16,354 bases of DNA. Origin: Pseudomonadota bacterium. Lineage in GTDB: Bacteria > Pseudomonadota > Gammaproteobacteria > UBA6186 > Azoamicaceae. Of this stretch, positions 1-6,562 are shown one piece after another (within the stretch, counting starts at the first letter, position 1; the number at the start of each line of letters is the position of its first letter). The notes beneath the pieces are model-generated. The model was given only the letters and a program-made list of their open reading frames with translations. It had not been told where the DNA came from and did no database searches. The translations under genes and the position numbers were made by a program. The stretch lies in contig JAJZUR010000021.1 in NCBI GenBank assembly GCA_021848375.1, positions 1 through 16,354 on the forward strand. Direction: 5' to 3'.

Positions 1-9
1 TTCCGATCT
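1..9. other. probable residual Illumina adapter at left end
   Basis: Bases 1-9 read TTCCGATCT, which is exactly the 3' end of the standard Illumina adapter (…GCTCTTCCGATCT). The other end of the window carries the start of the complementary adapter strand. Genomic sequence probably begins at about base 10. This does not affect the first gene, whose start codon is at 22 and which has an in-frame stop (TAA) at 16-18. Confidence 0.75.
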
Positions 10-21
10 TGGAAATAATCT

Positions 22-852
22 ATGTCAATTGCACCCCCAGATCTCAGCACCCTCTTAACGAATGTCAAAGACACTTTTGCCAGTGTTGATTTCTTATTCA
101 TTTTACGCCTCACAAGCTATATCGTTATTGGGATCATTATTACCTTATATGTCTGCCGCATTGTCGGTAAAGTGTCAGAAAAACACATTTCCGCACATCA
201 TTCGCAGTTACTCCGGCGGATCACATTTTACATCGGTCTTGCGCTTTCCTTTGTGTTTCCGCTGCGCGCTTCTGGCGTAGATGTCACCGGCTTATTAGGC
301 GCAGCCGGAATAGCAGCTGGTATCTTAACTGCGGCGATTGCTTTTGCCTCGCAAACCTCCATTTCTAATTTTTTAAGCGGCGTCTTTTTAATTGTGGAAA
401 AACCATTTCAAGTAGGAGATTTTGTTACCATTAATGGTATTTTAGGCGAAGTTCTATCGATAGATCTTTTATCGGTTAAAATCCGCACCAAAGACAATCT
501 TTTTGTGCGCATTCCAAATGAAAGCTTATTAAAATCGCAGTTTATGAACATGACCCGTTTTCCCATTCGTCGCTGTGATGTCAAATTACACGTCCCTTTT
601 CAAGAAGATTTGGCAAAGCTTAAGAAAATACTACTCGACGTCGCTAAACAAAATTCACTCTGTCTGGTTTCCCCGCCCCCCGAATTTACTTTTTTAGAAT
701 TTGGCGATTCTGGTCTTTTGATCAAATTTTCAGTATGGTGTAAGCAAGCTTCCTTTGTAAGTTTAGATAACAACATACGAATGGATATTCAGGCAGCATT
801 AATGGCGCATGATATTAAATTAGCGCCAAATGGTTGTCCTCTCAACAAGTAA
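22..852 (+). CDS. MscS-family mechanosensitive ion channel
   Basis: Small-conductance mechanosensitive channel of the inner membrane, 276 residues, close to the classic short MscS form (E. coli MscS is 286). It opens under membrane tension to release solutes during hypo-osmotic shock. Visible parts: TM1 at about residues 24-46, TM2 at about 66-86, and the Gly/Ala-rich pore helix TM3 at about 88-125, with GAAGIAAG at 93-100. The family signature SNFLSG followed by EKPFQVGD (about 115-133) marks the start of the beta domain. The C-terminal alpha/beta domain ends without the extra modules of larger MscS relatives. The ATG at 22 follows GGAA at 11-14, and an in-frame TAA at 16-18 rules out a longer protein. 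It appears monocistronic; no clear terminator is seen behind it. Family assignment is firm; the exact paralogue (MscS, YnaI-like or other) is not resolved. Confidence 0.93.
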   Translation: MSIAPPDLSTLLTNVKDTFASVDFLFILRLTSYIVIGIIITLYVCRIVGKVSEKHISAHHSQLLRRITFYIGLALSFVFPLRASGVDVTGLLGAAGIAAGILTAAIAFASQTSISNFLSGVFLIVEKPFQVGDFVTINGILGEVLSIDLLSVKIRTKDNLFVRIPNESLLKSQFMNMTRFPIRRCDVKLHVPFQEDLAKLKKILLDVAKQNSLCLVSPPPEFTFLEFGDSGLLIKFSVWCKQASFVSLDNNIRMDIQAALMAHDIKLAPNGCPLNK

Positions 853-913
853 TTTAAAGGGGATTGGCGAGACAAAAAAACTATGATACGCTGCTTTCGA
901 GTCAGAATTCATG

Positions 914-941
914 TTGAAAAACGTATGTTAACAAGTATGAA
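914..941 (+). promoter_or_regulatory. candidate sigma70 promoter for the small exported protein
   Basis: TTGAAA at 914-919 (5/6 to the -35 consensus) and TATGAA at 936-941 (4/6 to the -10 consensus) are separated by 16 bp. Transcription would start near 948, leaving a leader of about 78 bases. Pattern match only. Confidence 0.3.
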
Positions 942-996
942 TACTGACAGATAACCACGGGGTTTCCGGAAAAAATTAAGGCGGCTCCGTATTGTA

Positions 997-1006
997 ATGA
1001 CGTCAT
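997..1006. promoter_or_regulatory. perfect palindrome ATGACGTCAT upstream of small exported gene
   Basis: A 10-base perfect palindrome lies 20 bases before the ATG at 1026. Its right part belongs to GACGTCATTTT (999-1009), which recurs at 1400-1410 before another signal-peptide ORF. A related inverted repeat TGACG-C-CGTCA sits at 1250-1260, just after this gene. It could be an operator or a leader element; no regulator can be named. Confidence 0.3.
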
Positions 1007-1025
1007 TTTGTTTGGAGAGTTATCC

Positions 1026-1241
1026 ATGAAACGAGTATTAATTGCTGCTGTTGCAGTGTTTGCATTGGCCCCAGCATTTGCTGCTGATGCACCAGCATCC
1101 ACAACTGCAACCACCATGACCGCTGATCAATGCAAGGCCGCAATGGACAAATGCGGTACTGACGCCAAATGTCAAGCTGCGCTAGTGTCTCAAGGTTGTA
1201 CAGCGCCAGCGGCTCCTGCAGCGCCAGCAACTGGAAACTAA
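1026..1241 (+). CDS. small exported four-cysteine protein, function unknown
   Basis: 71-residue protein with a clear Sec signal peptide: positive MKR start, hydrophobic stretch at about residues 4-16, and an APAFA|A-type cleavage near residues 19-20. The mature part, about 50 residues, starts with an Ala/Thr/Ser-rich stretch. It then has four cysteines spaced C-x6-C-x5-C-x8-C in a predicted short helical region and ends in an Ala/Pro-rich tail (APAAPAAPA). Two disulfides, or metal binding, in the periplasm are plausible. I chose the ATG at 1026 over one at 1008 in the same frame because TTTGGAGAG at 1011-1019 is a well-placed ribosome-binding site and the signal peptide then starts properly. 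A strong terminator follows at 1281, so it is probably a single-gene unit. I do not recognise a named family. Confidence 0.75.
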   Translation: MKRVLIAAVAVFALAPAFAADAPASTTATTMTADQCKAAMDKCGTDAKCQAALVSQGCTAPAAPAAPATGN

Positions 1242-1280
1242 TTAACTAATGACGCCGTCAGGCTAAATTAGTCAATTATG

Positions 1281-1312
1281 AAGGGTAGGTGTTAAACATC
1301 TACCCTTTTTTT
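1281..1312 (+). terminator. rho-independent terminator after small exported gene
   Basis: Arms at 1281-1292 (AAGGGTAGGTGT) and 1296-1307 pair over 12 bp with a single G-T wobble around a 3-base loop TAA, followed by a run of T at 1306-1312. It lies 40 bases after the stop codon at 1241. A textbook intrinsic terminator on the + strand. Confidence 0.9.
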
Positions 1313-1356
1313 ATACCATCATCCCCCCCTCAAAAATAATTGAAACTTCTCGCTTT

Positions 1357-1386
1357 TTCACTTAACCTAAATCGTGCCTGTATGAT
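1357..1386 (+). promoter_or_regulatory. candidate sigma70 promoter for signal-peptide ORF
   Basis: TTCACT at 1357-1362 (4/6 to -35) and TATGAT at 1381-1386 (5/6 to -10) are 18 bp apart. The predicted start of transcription is near 1393, so the shared motif GACGTCATTTT at 1400-1410 would be at the very start of the transcript. Pattern match only. Confidence 0.4.
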
Positions 1387-1399
1387 CATAGAAGGGAAA

Positions 1400-1410
1400 G
1401 ACGTCATTTT
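1400..1410 (+). repeat. second copy of GACGTCATTTT
   Basis: Identical over 11 bases to 999-1009. Both copies sit in the leader region of a short ORF that begins with a signal peptide (16 and 27 bases before the respective start codons). May be a shared operator or an RNA leader element; chance is not excluded. Confidence 0.35.
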
Positions 1411-1437
1411 AAATGTGTAATTTAGGTGGGAATCGTT

Positions 1438-1566
1438 ATGGAAGGAGTTAAAAAAACTGGGATACTCTTAGCGGGTGCGGCAGCCGCCCTCTTAGCATCT
1501 GGATTCGTGCTCGCAGCGGATACTAAGCATGAACATCGTGCAGCAATCCTTTTCCGACATCTGTGA
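1438..1566 (+). pseudogene. signal-peptide ORF, truncated or frameshifted exported protein
   Basis: 42 codons from ATG 1438 to TGA 1564-1566, with a good ribosome-binding site (AGGTGG at 1424-1429) and a plausible promoter. Residues 1-27 form a full Sec signal peptide: MEGVKK start, hydrophobic core GILLAGAAAALLASGF, and cleavage near VLA|AD. Only about 15 residues remain afterwards, starting ADTKHEH, with no cysteines and no recognisable domain. The ORF then stops, while a second ORF in the +1 frame (1529-1669) looks more protein-like. The signal peptide resembles those of bufferin-type (BufA/DUF2282-like) periplasmic peptides, but their cysteine-rich core is absent. I therefore read it as a gene broken by a deletion or frameshift. 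A real short exported peptide is the alternative. Confidence 0.4.
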
Positions 1567-1669
1567 AGCGTTGTGTGAACTTATGAATCCAGAGGCAATA
1601 CCAGCCATTGCGCTCGGTTTTCTCCAGCAGTGCTTTAATGACGCTATGGTATCCAATATTGACATTTGA
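1529..1669 (+). pseudogene. 46-codon ORF fragment, function unknown
   Basis: Runs from ATG 1529 to TGA 1667-1669, in the +1 frame relative to the overlapping signal-peptide ORF. The translation has an ordinary globular composition, with helical-looking segments such as SDICEALCELM and AIALGFLQQCF. There is no ribosome-binding site before its ATG. A frame change between about 1523 and 1563 would join it to the signal peptide and give one exported protein of about 75 residues with three cysteines. Otherwise it is the tail of an unrelated gene left by a deletion. It is in frame with the gene at 1700 but separated by two in-frame stops (1667 and 1694). No family recognised. Confidence 0.3.
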
Positions 1670-1687
1670 GACTCTTGCACTCAACAC

Positions 1688-1696
1688 AGGAGGTGA
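1688..1696 (+). promoter_or_regulatory. strong ribosome-binding site for the 488-residue orphan
   Basis: AGGAGGTGA is a near-perfect anti-16S match, with GGAGG ending 6 bases before the ATG at 1700. It fixes the start of the following gene and suggests efficient translation. Confidence 0.85.
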
Positions 1697-1699
1697 AAT

Positions 1700-3166
1700 A
1701 TGAAAAAAGAAGATTTTCTAATGGAATTCGCAAAAGGTAGCATGAATAAAATCATTGCAGATCAGCATGAACATCCAGAATGGCAGTTATATTTAACAAA
1801 TGCCTTTCCAAAATTAGAAGCCGCGATGGAAAAGGTAACCGATCTAACAGACACAAATTTACCGGAGGTCATGAACAAATTCACTCAAAATGTACGTAGC
1901 ATCGGATTAGCGCCGGGTTCGGAAACTTTTTTATGGCTTAAAATGCTTATCTATGCCACTTTTTCTGCACTCTCGCCAGAAACTAGCGAAGCGCGAAAAT
2001 ATAGCGAAGCGGCGAGAAGATATGTTCAAGAAAAAATGCGGTTTGCCAATGATGAAGCCAATTATTTAGACGTTGAAACCAGAAAAACAAAATCAGTAAT
2101 AGAGGCCGAAAGGAATAGACTTACCATAGAGCAAAAAAGTCGGAACTTAACGCCAACAGAGCTTAAATTTTTAGATCCCGCGGCAAACTTAACCCAGCCG
2201 CTAACGGATGATATCTTGGATAAATTAGCCGAACAACAAAAAAAAGACGCTCTCTTGCCGGAGCGGTACATTTCGGAAGAAGAGAGAAAAATTCGAGCAT
2301 ATCATAAAAAAATACGTGACAACTTGATTGCCGAACCGCGCATATCTGCTGCTGATCGAAAACTCAACGATTTATATATTGAAGGTGACAGGTTAAGTAA
2401 TGCCGCGAATAATGCCAGACAAATTTTGGCGACGCCTGAATTTCAAATGGCGGCTTTTAACACTTATTATGAGGCTTGTCTGAAAGGCTTTACAGCAAGA
2501 AAAACTCTAGATTTAGAATTGCTCAATAACCAACTATCGTTCCCCCAAAAGCTAAATCCTGCCTTAGCCGATCTTAATAGTGAAAAAGATAAAATTATGC
2601 AGAGCCGAAAAGATCTGATGGAAGGAATGGCAAAAGAATACGCGGCGAAATATGAAGCTCTTTATCTATCTTTTGGAATAGCCTGTCCTAAAAGTAATGC
2701 GACTTTATTAACAGAATATAGTGAGGCATGGTTAACGCATCAGAAAAAGGAGGCTTTGGAAGCAGAACTTGAGAAGCTCGAAAAACGCTTAAAGAGTGCA
2801 AAAGAAGTGGCAGCCCTTTGGCTAAAAAAATTTCCTCCCATTTTTCCGGAAACAGAAGTTGCAAAAGTTAACCGCCTATTATCCGATTTGTATGAAATGT
2901 TAGAAAAATATCGTTTTACGGAATATTATAAGCAGGTTGAGCACTATACGCTTGATCTGCCCATCTGGTTAGAAAAACATCTCTTTAGGCTTGCCTTTGA
3001 AATTCCGCAAAGGCTATTACCCGAAGGCGTTAGCCTTTATTTAGAAATGTATGGATCAGATAAGCTAGAAGAAGGAATGTGGAAATATATTACCACTTAT
3101 CCTGAAACGCGAGACACTTTTATAAAAAAGTTAAGGGATCTGCAAACCAACCAGGAAGTGGTTTAA
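1700..3166 (+). CDS. large soluble helical protein, unknown function
   Basis: 488 residues. No signal peptide and no membrane segment are visible; the protein is rich in Lys, Glu, Leu and Ala and looks almost entirely alpha-helical. Coiled-coil-like stretches appear at about residues 125-150 (around SVIEAERNRL) and most strongly near 355-385 (KKEALEAELEKLEKRLKSAK). The N-terminal 100 residues and C-terminal 100 residues, with many aromatics (for example EYYKQVEHYTLDLPIWLEKH), look like folded helical domains. No catalytic motif is recognisable. It is transcribed toward cysS, with only 8 bases between the stop codons, and no partner gene is adjacent on its strand. Large helical orphans of this kind are common among secreted effectors of Legionella/Coxiella relatives, but nothing here proves secretion and the C-terminus has no clear Glu-rich export signal. 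Coding status is firm; function is unknown. Confidence 0.85.
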   Translation: MKKEDFLMEFAKGSMNKIIADQHEHPEWQLYLTNAFPKLEAAMEKVTDLTDTNLPEVMNKFTQNVRSIGLAPGSETFLWLKMLIYATFSALSPETSEARKYSEAARRYVQEKMRFANDEANYLDVETRKTKSVIEAERNRLTIEQKSRNLTPTELKFLDPAANLTQPLTDDILDKLAEQQKKDALLPERYISEEERKIRAYHKKIRDNLIAEPRISAADRKLNDLYIEGDRLSNAANNARQILATPEFQMAAFNTYYEACLKGFTARKTLDLELLNNQLSFPQKLNPALADLNSEKDKIMQSRKDLMEGMAKEYAAKYEALYLSFGIACPKSNATLLTEYSEAWLTHQKKEALEAELEKLEKRLKSAKEVAALWLKKFPPIFPETEVAKVNRLLSDLYEMLEKYRFTEYYKQVEHYTLDLPIWLEKHLFRLAFEIPQRLLPEGVSLYLEMYGSDKLEEGMWKYITTYPETRDTFIKKLRDLQTNQEVV

Positions 3167-3174
3167 ATCCGCAT

Positions 3175-4572
3175 TTACCGCGCTTTTACTGACCATTTTG
3201 TCTTTCCATCCGGCGAATCTTCTAAAATGATATTTTTTTGCAATAACGTTTCTCGAATTTCATCGGCCTTTTTCCAGTCTTTGGCAGTTTTTGCAATTAA
3301 CCGCTCTGAGATTAAGCGATCTATCTCGTTGCGATCGATTTCGCTGCCGTTTAAATTTTGTAAAAATTCTTCTGGTGTCGCGTTTAGTATGCCTAAAAGA
3401 TTGCCTAATTTTTTTAACAACAAGGCAAGTGGATATACTTCTTCACTATCAGCATCTCGCAGGCGATTAATTTCACGCGCCAAATCAAATAATACAGCAA
3501 TCGCAACGGGAGTATTAAAATCATCATTCATTGCATCACAAAAACGTTTTTCATATTCCGAATGTGACGGTATCGAAACAGAATGCGGAATGGTTATTCC
3601 ACGCAATGCCGTATAAAGGCGTTCTAATGCCCTAAAAGCAAAATCAATGTGATCCCCTGTATAATCTACCGGACTGCGATAATGGCTGCTGATGCTAAAA
3701 TATCGTAACACTTCAGGATGGTAATGCTGCAGGAACTCGCGGATAGTAACAAAGTTGCCAAGTGATTTTGCCATTTTTTCTTTTTCAATCTGAACATACC
3801 CCACATGCATCCAATAATTGACGAAAGTCTTACCCGTTGCCGCTTCACTTTGCGCACGTTCATTTTCATGATGCGGAAATTTAAGATCAGGGCCACCGCC
3901 ATGAATATCAAACGTCTCCCCTAAATTTTTAAGGGACATCGCAGAACATTCAATATGCCAACCAGGTCGTCCAGGACCCCAAGGCGAAGCCCAACTGGGT
4001 TCCCCAACTTTAGCCGATTTCCATAACACAAAATCAAAAGGATGTTGTTTCGACTCATTGATTCCAATTCTGGCACCGGCTTGTAGATCGTCCATTTTCC
4101 GGTGGGAAAGACAACCATAGCTTTCAAATTTTTCAACTTTGTAATACACATCTCCATTGGCGCCTACATAAGCATATCCTTTATCCATCAAAGTTTTAAT
4201 AAGGGTTATCATTTGTGGAACATATTCAGTGGCTCGCGGTTCTAAAGTTGCGGGTTCTATATTCAATGCTGCAAAATCTTCATGCATCGCATTGATAAAT
4301 CGTTCCGTTAGGATCTCCATCGGTTCTTGATTTTCATCTGCGCGCTTAATAATTTTATCATCAATATCAGTAATATTGCGAATATAATTTACTTCAAAAC
4401 CACGATAACGGAGATATCGTATAATAGTATCGAATACTAAATAAACCCGCGCGTGACCAATATGGCAATAATCATAAACGGTGATACCACAAACATAAAA
4501 ATCAATTTTACCGGGATGGATCGGTTTAAAAATTTCTTTTTCTTGGCTCAATGTATTATAAATGAGAAGCAT
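3175..4572 (-). CDS. cysS: cysteinyl-tRNA synthetase
   Basis: Charges tRNA-Cys with cysteine in the cytoplasm. Its 465 residues match the usual bacterial length (about 460). Class I signatures are intact: HIGH at residues 37-40 in the context YDYCHIGHAR, and KMSKS present as KMAKS at 266-270. The zinc-site residues that recognise cysteine are visible: Cys28 in YVCGIT, the Cys of WHIECSAM, and the His/Glu of FPHHENE. The C-terminal anticodon-binding part, ending in the DSPDGKTKW-type tail, is complete. The start codon overlaps the 3' end of gltX by 17 bases (4556-4572), so the two are almost certainly translationally coupled. The beginning MLLIYNTLS aligns with the usual CysS start, supporting this choice. 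Confidence 0.97.
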   Translation of the reverse strand: MLLIYNTLSQEKEIFKPIHPGKIDFYVCGITVYDYCHIGHARVYLVFDTIIRYLRYRGFEVNYIRNITDIDDKIIKRADENQEPMEILTERFINAMHEDFAALNIEPATLEPRATEYVPQMITLIKTLMDKGYAYVGANGDVYYKVEKFESYGCLSHRKMDDLQAGARIGINESKQHPFDFVLWKSAKVGEPSWASPWGPGRPGWHIECSAMSLKNLGETFDIHGGGPDLKFPHHENERAQSEAATGKTFVNYWMHVGYVQIEKEKMAKSLGNFVTIREFLQHYHPEVLRYFSISSHYRSPVDYTGDHIDFAFRALERLYTALRGITIPHSVSIPSHSEYEKRFCDAMNDDFNTPVAIAVLFDLAREINRLRDADSEEVYPLALLLKKLGNLLGILNATPEEFLQNLNGSEIDRNEIDRLISERLIAKTAKDWKKADEIRETLLQKNIILEDSPDGKTKWSVKAR

Positions 4573-5956
4573 ACTTTACCGCCTTTGCTAATCGCGCTTG
4601 TGCTTTTTCAACACCTAATAACTTTAAAATTTTAGCTAATTCTGGCCCATGTAACTCTGCGGTTAGCGCTGCCCTTAACGGAAAGAACAATGCTTTGCCT
4701 TTTAACCCAGTTTTCTGCTGTAATCCACTCACTAGTTTTGGGTAATCCAATAACGATTCCCCTAAAATAGTCGATGCAGTTTGATAAAAATCGACACCAG
4801 CATCTCGAATCACTTTCATAACCTCTGGTTTATCCTCATAATCAATGTCAGCAAAAATAGCCTTAGCCCAAGGAATGGCATCTCCCGGCATTACCAAATT
4901 CGGTTTAACCATCTCAACAAAGGCTTCCGCCGAACTTTCAGGAACATACGTTTCAACATACGTTCTAATGTCTTGCCAACAATCTTGCCATGAACTGTGA
5001 TGCATGGCTTCTTTTTGCCAAAAATTTAATTGAATCGGATCATAATGCGCCGGCGATAAACTAATATTCTTGAGCTCAAAATGTGCCGATAAACCATTTA
5101 AATCCAATAAGGTATTATCCGCATCATGATGCCCTAAACGCGCTAAATAATTTAAGATGCCAAATGCAAGGAAACCTTCTTGGCGTAGCTCTTGGATAGA
5201 ACGGCTGCCATTGCGTTTGGATAAGCGTTGGCCATCCGGACCTAAAATCGTTGGGAAATGGCCATACTGTGGTATCGGTAAATTTAAAGCCTGTAAGATT
5301 AAGATCTGTCTCGGTGTATTGGTAAGATGATCATCGCCGCGCAACGCATGCGAGATCCCCATTAAAGCATCGTCGATCGCATTGCAAAACATAAAAGAAG
5401 CACTGCCATCGCCGCGTCGTATAATGAAATCCCCAATATGATCCGTTTCAAAACGCTGATTGCCTTTGATCAGATCTTGGAATTCAACTACTTGTTGATT
5501 GGCAACTTCAAAACGCAGCGTAAATGGAATGTTGGCGATCGATTTCGCTTCAATTTGCTCCGCCGTCAAACGTCGGCAGGTACCAGGATAACGCGGGGGT
5601 TGATGCGAAGCCAATTGGACTTTTCGCGTGATCGCCAACTGTTCATCGGTACAAAAACAAGGATATACACGCCCCGCTTGCTGCAGCCGTTCATAGTAGT
5701 CGTTATAAATCGCTTGACGTTCTGACTGATAAAAAGGACCTTCCTGCCATTCCAAGCCAAGCCACTGCAAATCTCGTAGAATGGCATCCCGAAAATGTGT
5801 TTCAGAGCGGCCAGTATCCGTATCTTCGATTCTTAATAAAAGAGCCCCACCCTGATGATGGGCGTATAAATAATTGAAAAGCGCCGTCCGGAGGTTGCCA
5901 AAATGCATTAAGCCAGTCGGACTCGGTGCAAAACGGGTTTTTAAGGGTATATCCAT
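4556..5956 (-). CDS. gltX: glutamyl-tRNA synthetase, probably of the second (GltX2) type
   Basis: Class I aminoacyl-tRNA synthetase that attaches glutamate to tRNA, 466 residues. The HIGH motif appears as HFGN (18-21) after RFAPSPTG, and KMSKS as RLSKR (244-248) in SKRNGSRSI. The zinc-site region keeps Cys100, Cys102 and Cys127, but the place of E. coli His127 is Arg129 (TCRR). HFGNLRTALFN and GSRSIQELRQEGFLAFGILNYLARLGH are features I associate with the second GluRS of organisms that have two, where the enzyme may charge tRNA-Gln for later amidation by GatCAB. That specificity is inference. It is first in a two-gene operon with cysS and diverges from ppiB. The start at 5956 gives the normal N-terminus (KTRFAPSPTG), though no good ribosome-binding site precedes it. 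Confidence 0.93.
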   Translation of the reverse strand: MDIPLKTRFAPSPTGLMHFGNLRTALFNYLYAHHQGGALLLRIEDTDTGRSETHFRDAILRDLQWLGLEWQEGPFYQSERQAIYNDYYERLQQAGRVYPCFCTDEQLAITRKVQLASHQPPRYPGTCRRLTAEQIEAKSIANIPFTLRFEVANQQVVEFQDLIKGNQRFETDHIGDFIIRRGDGSASFMFCNAIDDALMGISHALRGDDHLTNTPRQILILQALNLPIPQYGHFPTILGPDGQRLSKRNGSRSIQELRQEGFLAFGILNYLARLGHHDADNTLLDLNGLSAHFELKNISLSPAHYDPIQLNFWQKEAMHHSSWQDCWQDIRTYVETYVPESSAEAFVEMVKPNLVMPGDAIPWAKAIFADIDYEDKPEVMKVIRDAGVDFYQTASTILGESLLDYPKLVSGLQQKTGLKGKALFFPLRAALTAELHGPELAKILKLLGVEKAQARLAKAVKYASHL

Positions 5957-6061
5957 GCTGGGGATTGTAACAATTTAGCTAGCCACTGAATAGTCCGACG
6001 GTAAAAGTCACCAAAATGTGATAGGATTAACATTTTTACTCCCTTAACAAGGACATGGCGT
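5957..6061. promoter_or_regulatory. divergent promoter region between gltX and ppiB
   Basis: 105 bp separating two operons that point away from each other. On the - strand TACAAT (5969-5974; 5/6 to the -10 consensus) is the best -10 candidate for gltX, without a convincing -35. It lies within a small inverted repeat ATTGT-A-ACAAT (5964-5974). On the + strand TAGGAT at 6022-6027 is a weak -10 candidate for ppiB. AAGGA at 6049-6053 serves as ppiB's ribosome-binding site. Confidence 0.4.
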
Positions 6062-6562
6062 ATGGCAAAGGTTAAATTACACACTTCTTTAGGTGCGATA
6101 CTCATTGAGTTAGATGAAAAAGAAACTCCCACGACAACTCAGAATTTCTTGGATTATGTGAAAGAAGGATACTACGACGGCACCATTTTCCACCGTACAA
6201 TTAAAGGCTTTATGATTCAAGGCGGAGGCTTTGAAAGCAATATGGTGCAAAAGAAAGCCCGCCACCCCATTCGTAACGAGGCTAAAACCGGCTTAAAAAA
6301 CGAAAAAGGCACCATCAGCATGGCGCGCACCAATGAACCGCATTCTGCTTCCTCTCAATTTTTCATTAATGTTGCCAATAACGCATTCCTGGATTTTAAA
6401 AATGAAACCCCCGATGGTTATGGGTACTGTGCATTTGGCAAAGTCACCGACGGCTTAGATATTGTTTTGAAAATCAGTGAGGTTGAAACCACCCGTAAAG
6501 CCGGCCATAGCGATGTCCCTGTTGAAGAAATTTATTTATTAGGAGCAGAAATCGTAGAATGA
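6062..6562 (+). CDS. ppiB: cyclophilin-type peptidyl-prolyl cis-trans isomerase B
   Basis: Cytoplasmic cyclophilin that speeds isomerisation of Xaa-Pro bonds during protein folding; 166 residues, the size of E. coli PpiB (164), with no signal peptide. Active-site residues are present: the catalytic Arg45 in FHRTIKGFMIQGG (43-55), Gln53, and Gln99-Phe100 in ASSQFFIN. The C-terminal half carries the usual YCAFGKVTDGLD block at about 121-132. Its stop codon overlaps the lpxH start by 4 bases (ATGA), so the two are co-translated. First gene of the ppiB-lpxH-PAP2 operon; ppiB next to lpxH is a recurring arrangement in gammaproteobacteria. Confidence 0.96.
   Translation: MAKVKLHTSLGAILIELDEKETPTTTQNFLDYVKEGYYDGTIFHRTIKGFMIQGGGFESNMVQKKARHPIRNEAKTGLKNEKGTISMARTNEPHSASSQFFINVANNAFLDFKNETPDGYGYCAFGKVTDGLDIVLKISEVETTRKAGHSDVPVEEIYLLGAEIVE

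Noticed and set aside
1008..1025. Upstream in-frame ATG for the small exported protein (six extra residues)
   Set aside because: It has no ribosome-binding site of its own, overlaps the site used by the ATG at 1026, and would bury the positively charged start of the signal peptide.
1201..1228. 10-base direct repeat CAGCGCCAGC (1201-1210 and 1219-1228)
   Set aside because: It simply encodes the Ala/Pro repeat in the tail of the small exported protein; not a mobile or regulatory repeat.
902..1230. Minus-strand ORFs opposite the small exported gene
   Set aside because: They are low-complexity mirror translations of the Ala/Pro-rich gene, with no ribosome-binding site and no protein-like pattern.
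1492..1680. Minus-strand 62-codon ORF across the broken-gene region
   Set aside because: No ribosome-binding site, and the + strand frames across the same bases have a signal peptide and more protein-like composition. Kept only as a low-probability alternative.
3144..3164. Hairpin AAACCA…TGGTTT at the end of the 488-residue gene
   Set aside because: Only a 6-bp AT-rich stem with a 9-base loop and no following T-run on either strand, so it is not a credible terminator.
3227..3616. 129-codon + strand ORF antisense to cysS
   Set aside because: Fully inside the conserved cysS coding sequence; its composition (Ser/Phe/Arg rich) is typical of an antisense shadow.
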